A DNA stretch of 6,511 nucleotides, from contig JACQUM010000132.1 in NCBI GenBank assembly GCA_016210295.1, forward strand, positions 1 to 6,511, written 5' to 3'. This document shows, piece after piece, positions 5,787 through 6,511 of this stretch (its first letter is position 1; each line of letters begins with the position of its first letter). This DNA is from Chloroflexota bacterium (GTDB lineage Bacteria > Chloroflexota > Dehalococcoidia > UBA6926 > JACQUM01). A program made the translations under genes and the position numbers. Below the pieces are notes generated by a model. That model ran no database searches and had not been told where the DNA came from. It saw only the letters and a program-made list of their open reading frames with translations.

Positions 5787-6511
5787 TCAGGCCTTCGAGG
5801 GCATGGAGTTTTTCCTACTGTTGAACCGAGCGCGCGGGTGAGCGTGGTCGTAGGCGTCCCGCAAGTGATCGGCGGTCAGGTGCGTGTAGACCTGAGTGGT
5901 GGAGATACTGGCGTGGCCAAGGAGTTCTTGCACGTGACGAAGCGCAGCACCACCCCGGAGAAGATGGGTAGCGAAGCTGTGGCGGAGGGTGTGGGGAGTG
6001 ACGTGGCCGCCGATCCGGGCCTGGTTGGCGTAGTTTTTGAGAATGAGCCAGAACCCTTGGCGGGTGAGCCGTTCTCCCCGTCGGTTCAGGAAGAGGGCCT
6101 TCTGGTCCAACCGACGCACCAGGGCGGGGCGCGCCTCTTCGACGTAGACTCTCAGAGATCGAGCCGCCTCGGGGTAAATGGGAATGATCCGCTCCTTGGA
6201 GCCCTTGCCACGGCAACGGACGTATCCTTCCTGAGCGTGAACGTCTTCCAGGTCGAGCGAGACGAGCTCCGTCACCCGCATGCCGCTGGCGTAGAGGACC
6301 TCCAGCATGGCCTTGTCGCGCCTGGCCTCCGGAGTGTTCAGCTTGAGTGGCTGCTCTAAGAGGCTCTCCACTTGCTCCACGGTCAAGGCGTTCGGGAGGG
6401 GCCGGCCGACGCGAGGAGAGTTGAGCCCCTCCGTGATATTCTCAGCCGTCTGACCTTGATTGAGCAGGTAGGCGGCGAATGTCTTGAGGGAGGCGATCTT
6501 CCGGGCGATGG
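5787..6511 (-). CDS. xerD: Tyrosine site-specific recombinase, XerC/XerD family, N-terminus cut by window edge
   Basis: Xer recombinases resolve chromosome dimers at dif with a partner recombinase and FtsK. The visible part is 240 residues plus stop; the frame is open to base 6511, so about 60 N-terminal residues of a roughly 300-residue protein are missing. The TTG at 6384-6386 is internal, because recognisable core-binding-domain sequence (RKIASLKTFAAYLLNQG) lies upstream in frame. The catalytic set is complete, numbering from the first visible residue: Arg78 (ASGMRVTE), the beta-hairpin Lys in RGKGSKER (98-107), His173 and Arg176 (HTLRH), His199 (LLGHASI) and nucleophile Tyr208 (TTQVYTH). 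LTRQGFW favours XerD, while YDHAHPRA resembles XerC, so the subtype is uncertain. The C-terminus extends 13 residues past the usual HPRA ending. The chromosomal-type sequence and ordinary neighbours argue against a phage integrase. Confidence 0.9.
   Translation of the reverse strand, partial: IARKIASLKTFAAYLLNQGQTAENITEGLNSPRVGRPLPNALTVEQVESLLEQPLKLNTPEARRDKAMLEVLYASGMRVTELVSLDLEDVHAQEGYVRCRGKGSKERIIPIYPEAARSLRVYVEEARPALVRRLDQKALFLNRRGERLTRQGFWLILKNYANQARIGGHVTPHTLRHSFATHLLRGGAALRHVQELLGHASISTTQVYTHLTADHLRDAYDHAHPRARFNSRKNSMPSKA

Noticed and set aside
5529..6359. Plus-strand open frame of 276 codons across the recombinase gene and the adjacent gap
   Set aside because: Most of it is antisense to the Xer catalytic domain, which has every catalytic residue. 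The translation has no recognisable family features.
6384..6386. TTG as the recombinase start codon
   Set aside because: In-frame sequence upstream encodes recognisable Xer core-binding domain up to the window edge, so the true start is outside the window.

Overview
The window is high-GC bacterial chromosomal DNA with dense, normal-looking coding on the minus strand only. It holds five genes, two of them cut by the window edges. I see no tRNA, rRNA, CRISPR array, insertion sequence or prophage signature. Gene content and protein style (a Xer recombinase, a cytidylate kinase-like protein, SelA, and a secreted metalloprotease ending in tandem 'WDR[IV]' beta repeats) would fit a Chloroflexota lineage such as Dehalococcoidia. 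That taxonomic guess is a low-confidence inference from protein style, not from a marker gene.

Reading in the direction of transcription (right to left): a chromosomal-type tyrosine recombinase (XerC/XerD family, 5787-6511) is missing its N-terminus at the right edge. A 244-bp gap follows (5543-5786), carrying a candidate promoter, a long-range inverted repeat and three copies of a CCTTCGG motif. Next is a cytidylate kinase-like gene (4823-5542) with a strong Shine-Dalgarno sequence. A 218-bp gap (4605-4822) carries a consensus extended -10 promoter (TGCTATAAT). This promoter faces a likely three-gene operon: a 126-residue proline/arginine-rich tail-anchored membrane protein (4224-4604), a 1002-residue exported metalloprotease/surface protein starting at TTG (1187-4195), and selA (1-1153), cut at its C-terminus by the left edge. 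The operon gaps are only 28 and 33 bp.

The best understood gene is selA. It makes selenocysteinyl-tRNA(Sec) from seryl-tRNA(Sec), so the organism should decode UGA as selenocysteine. selB, which often follows selA, may lie just beyond the left edge. The most unusual gene is the 1002-residue protein. It has a signal peptide, a metzincin-like zinc site with an Asp third ligand, an acidic Ca-binding-type loop, an Ig-like domain, a series of about six beta repeats whose marker aromatic residues fall at spacings of exactly 98, 98, 79 and 79 residues, and a C-terminal membrane anchor. Why a surface protease is transcribed ahead of a selenocysteine-synthesis gene is not explained by known pathways and may simply reflect chance operon packing.
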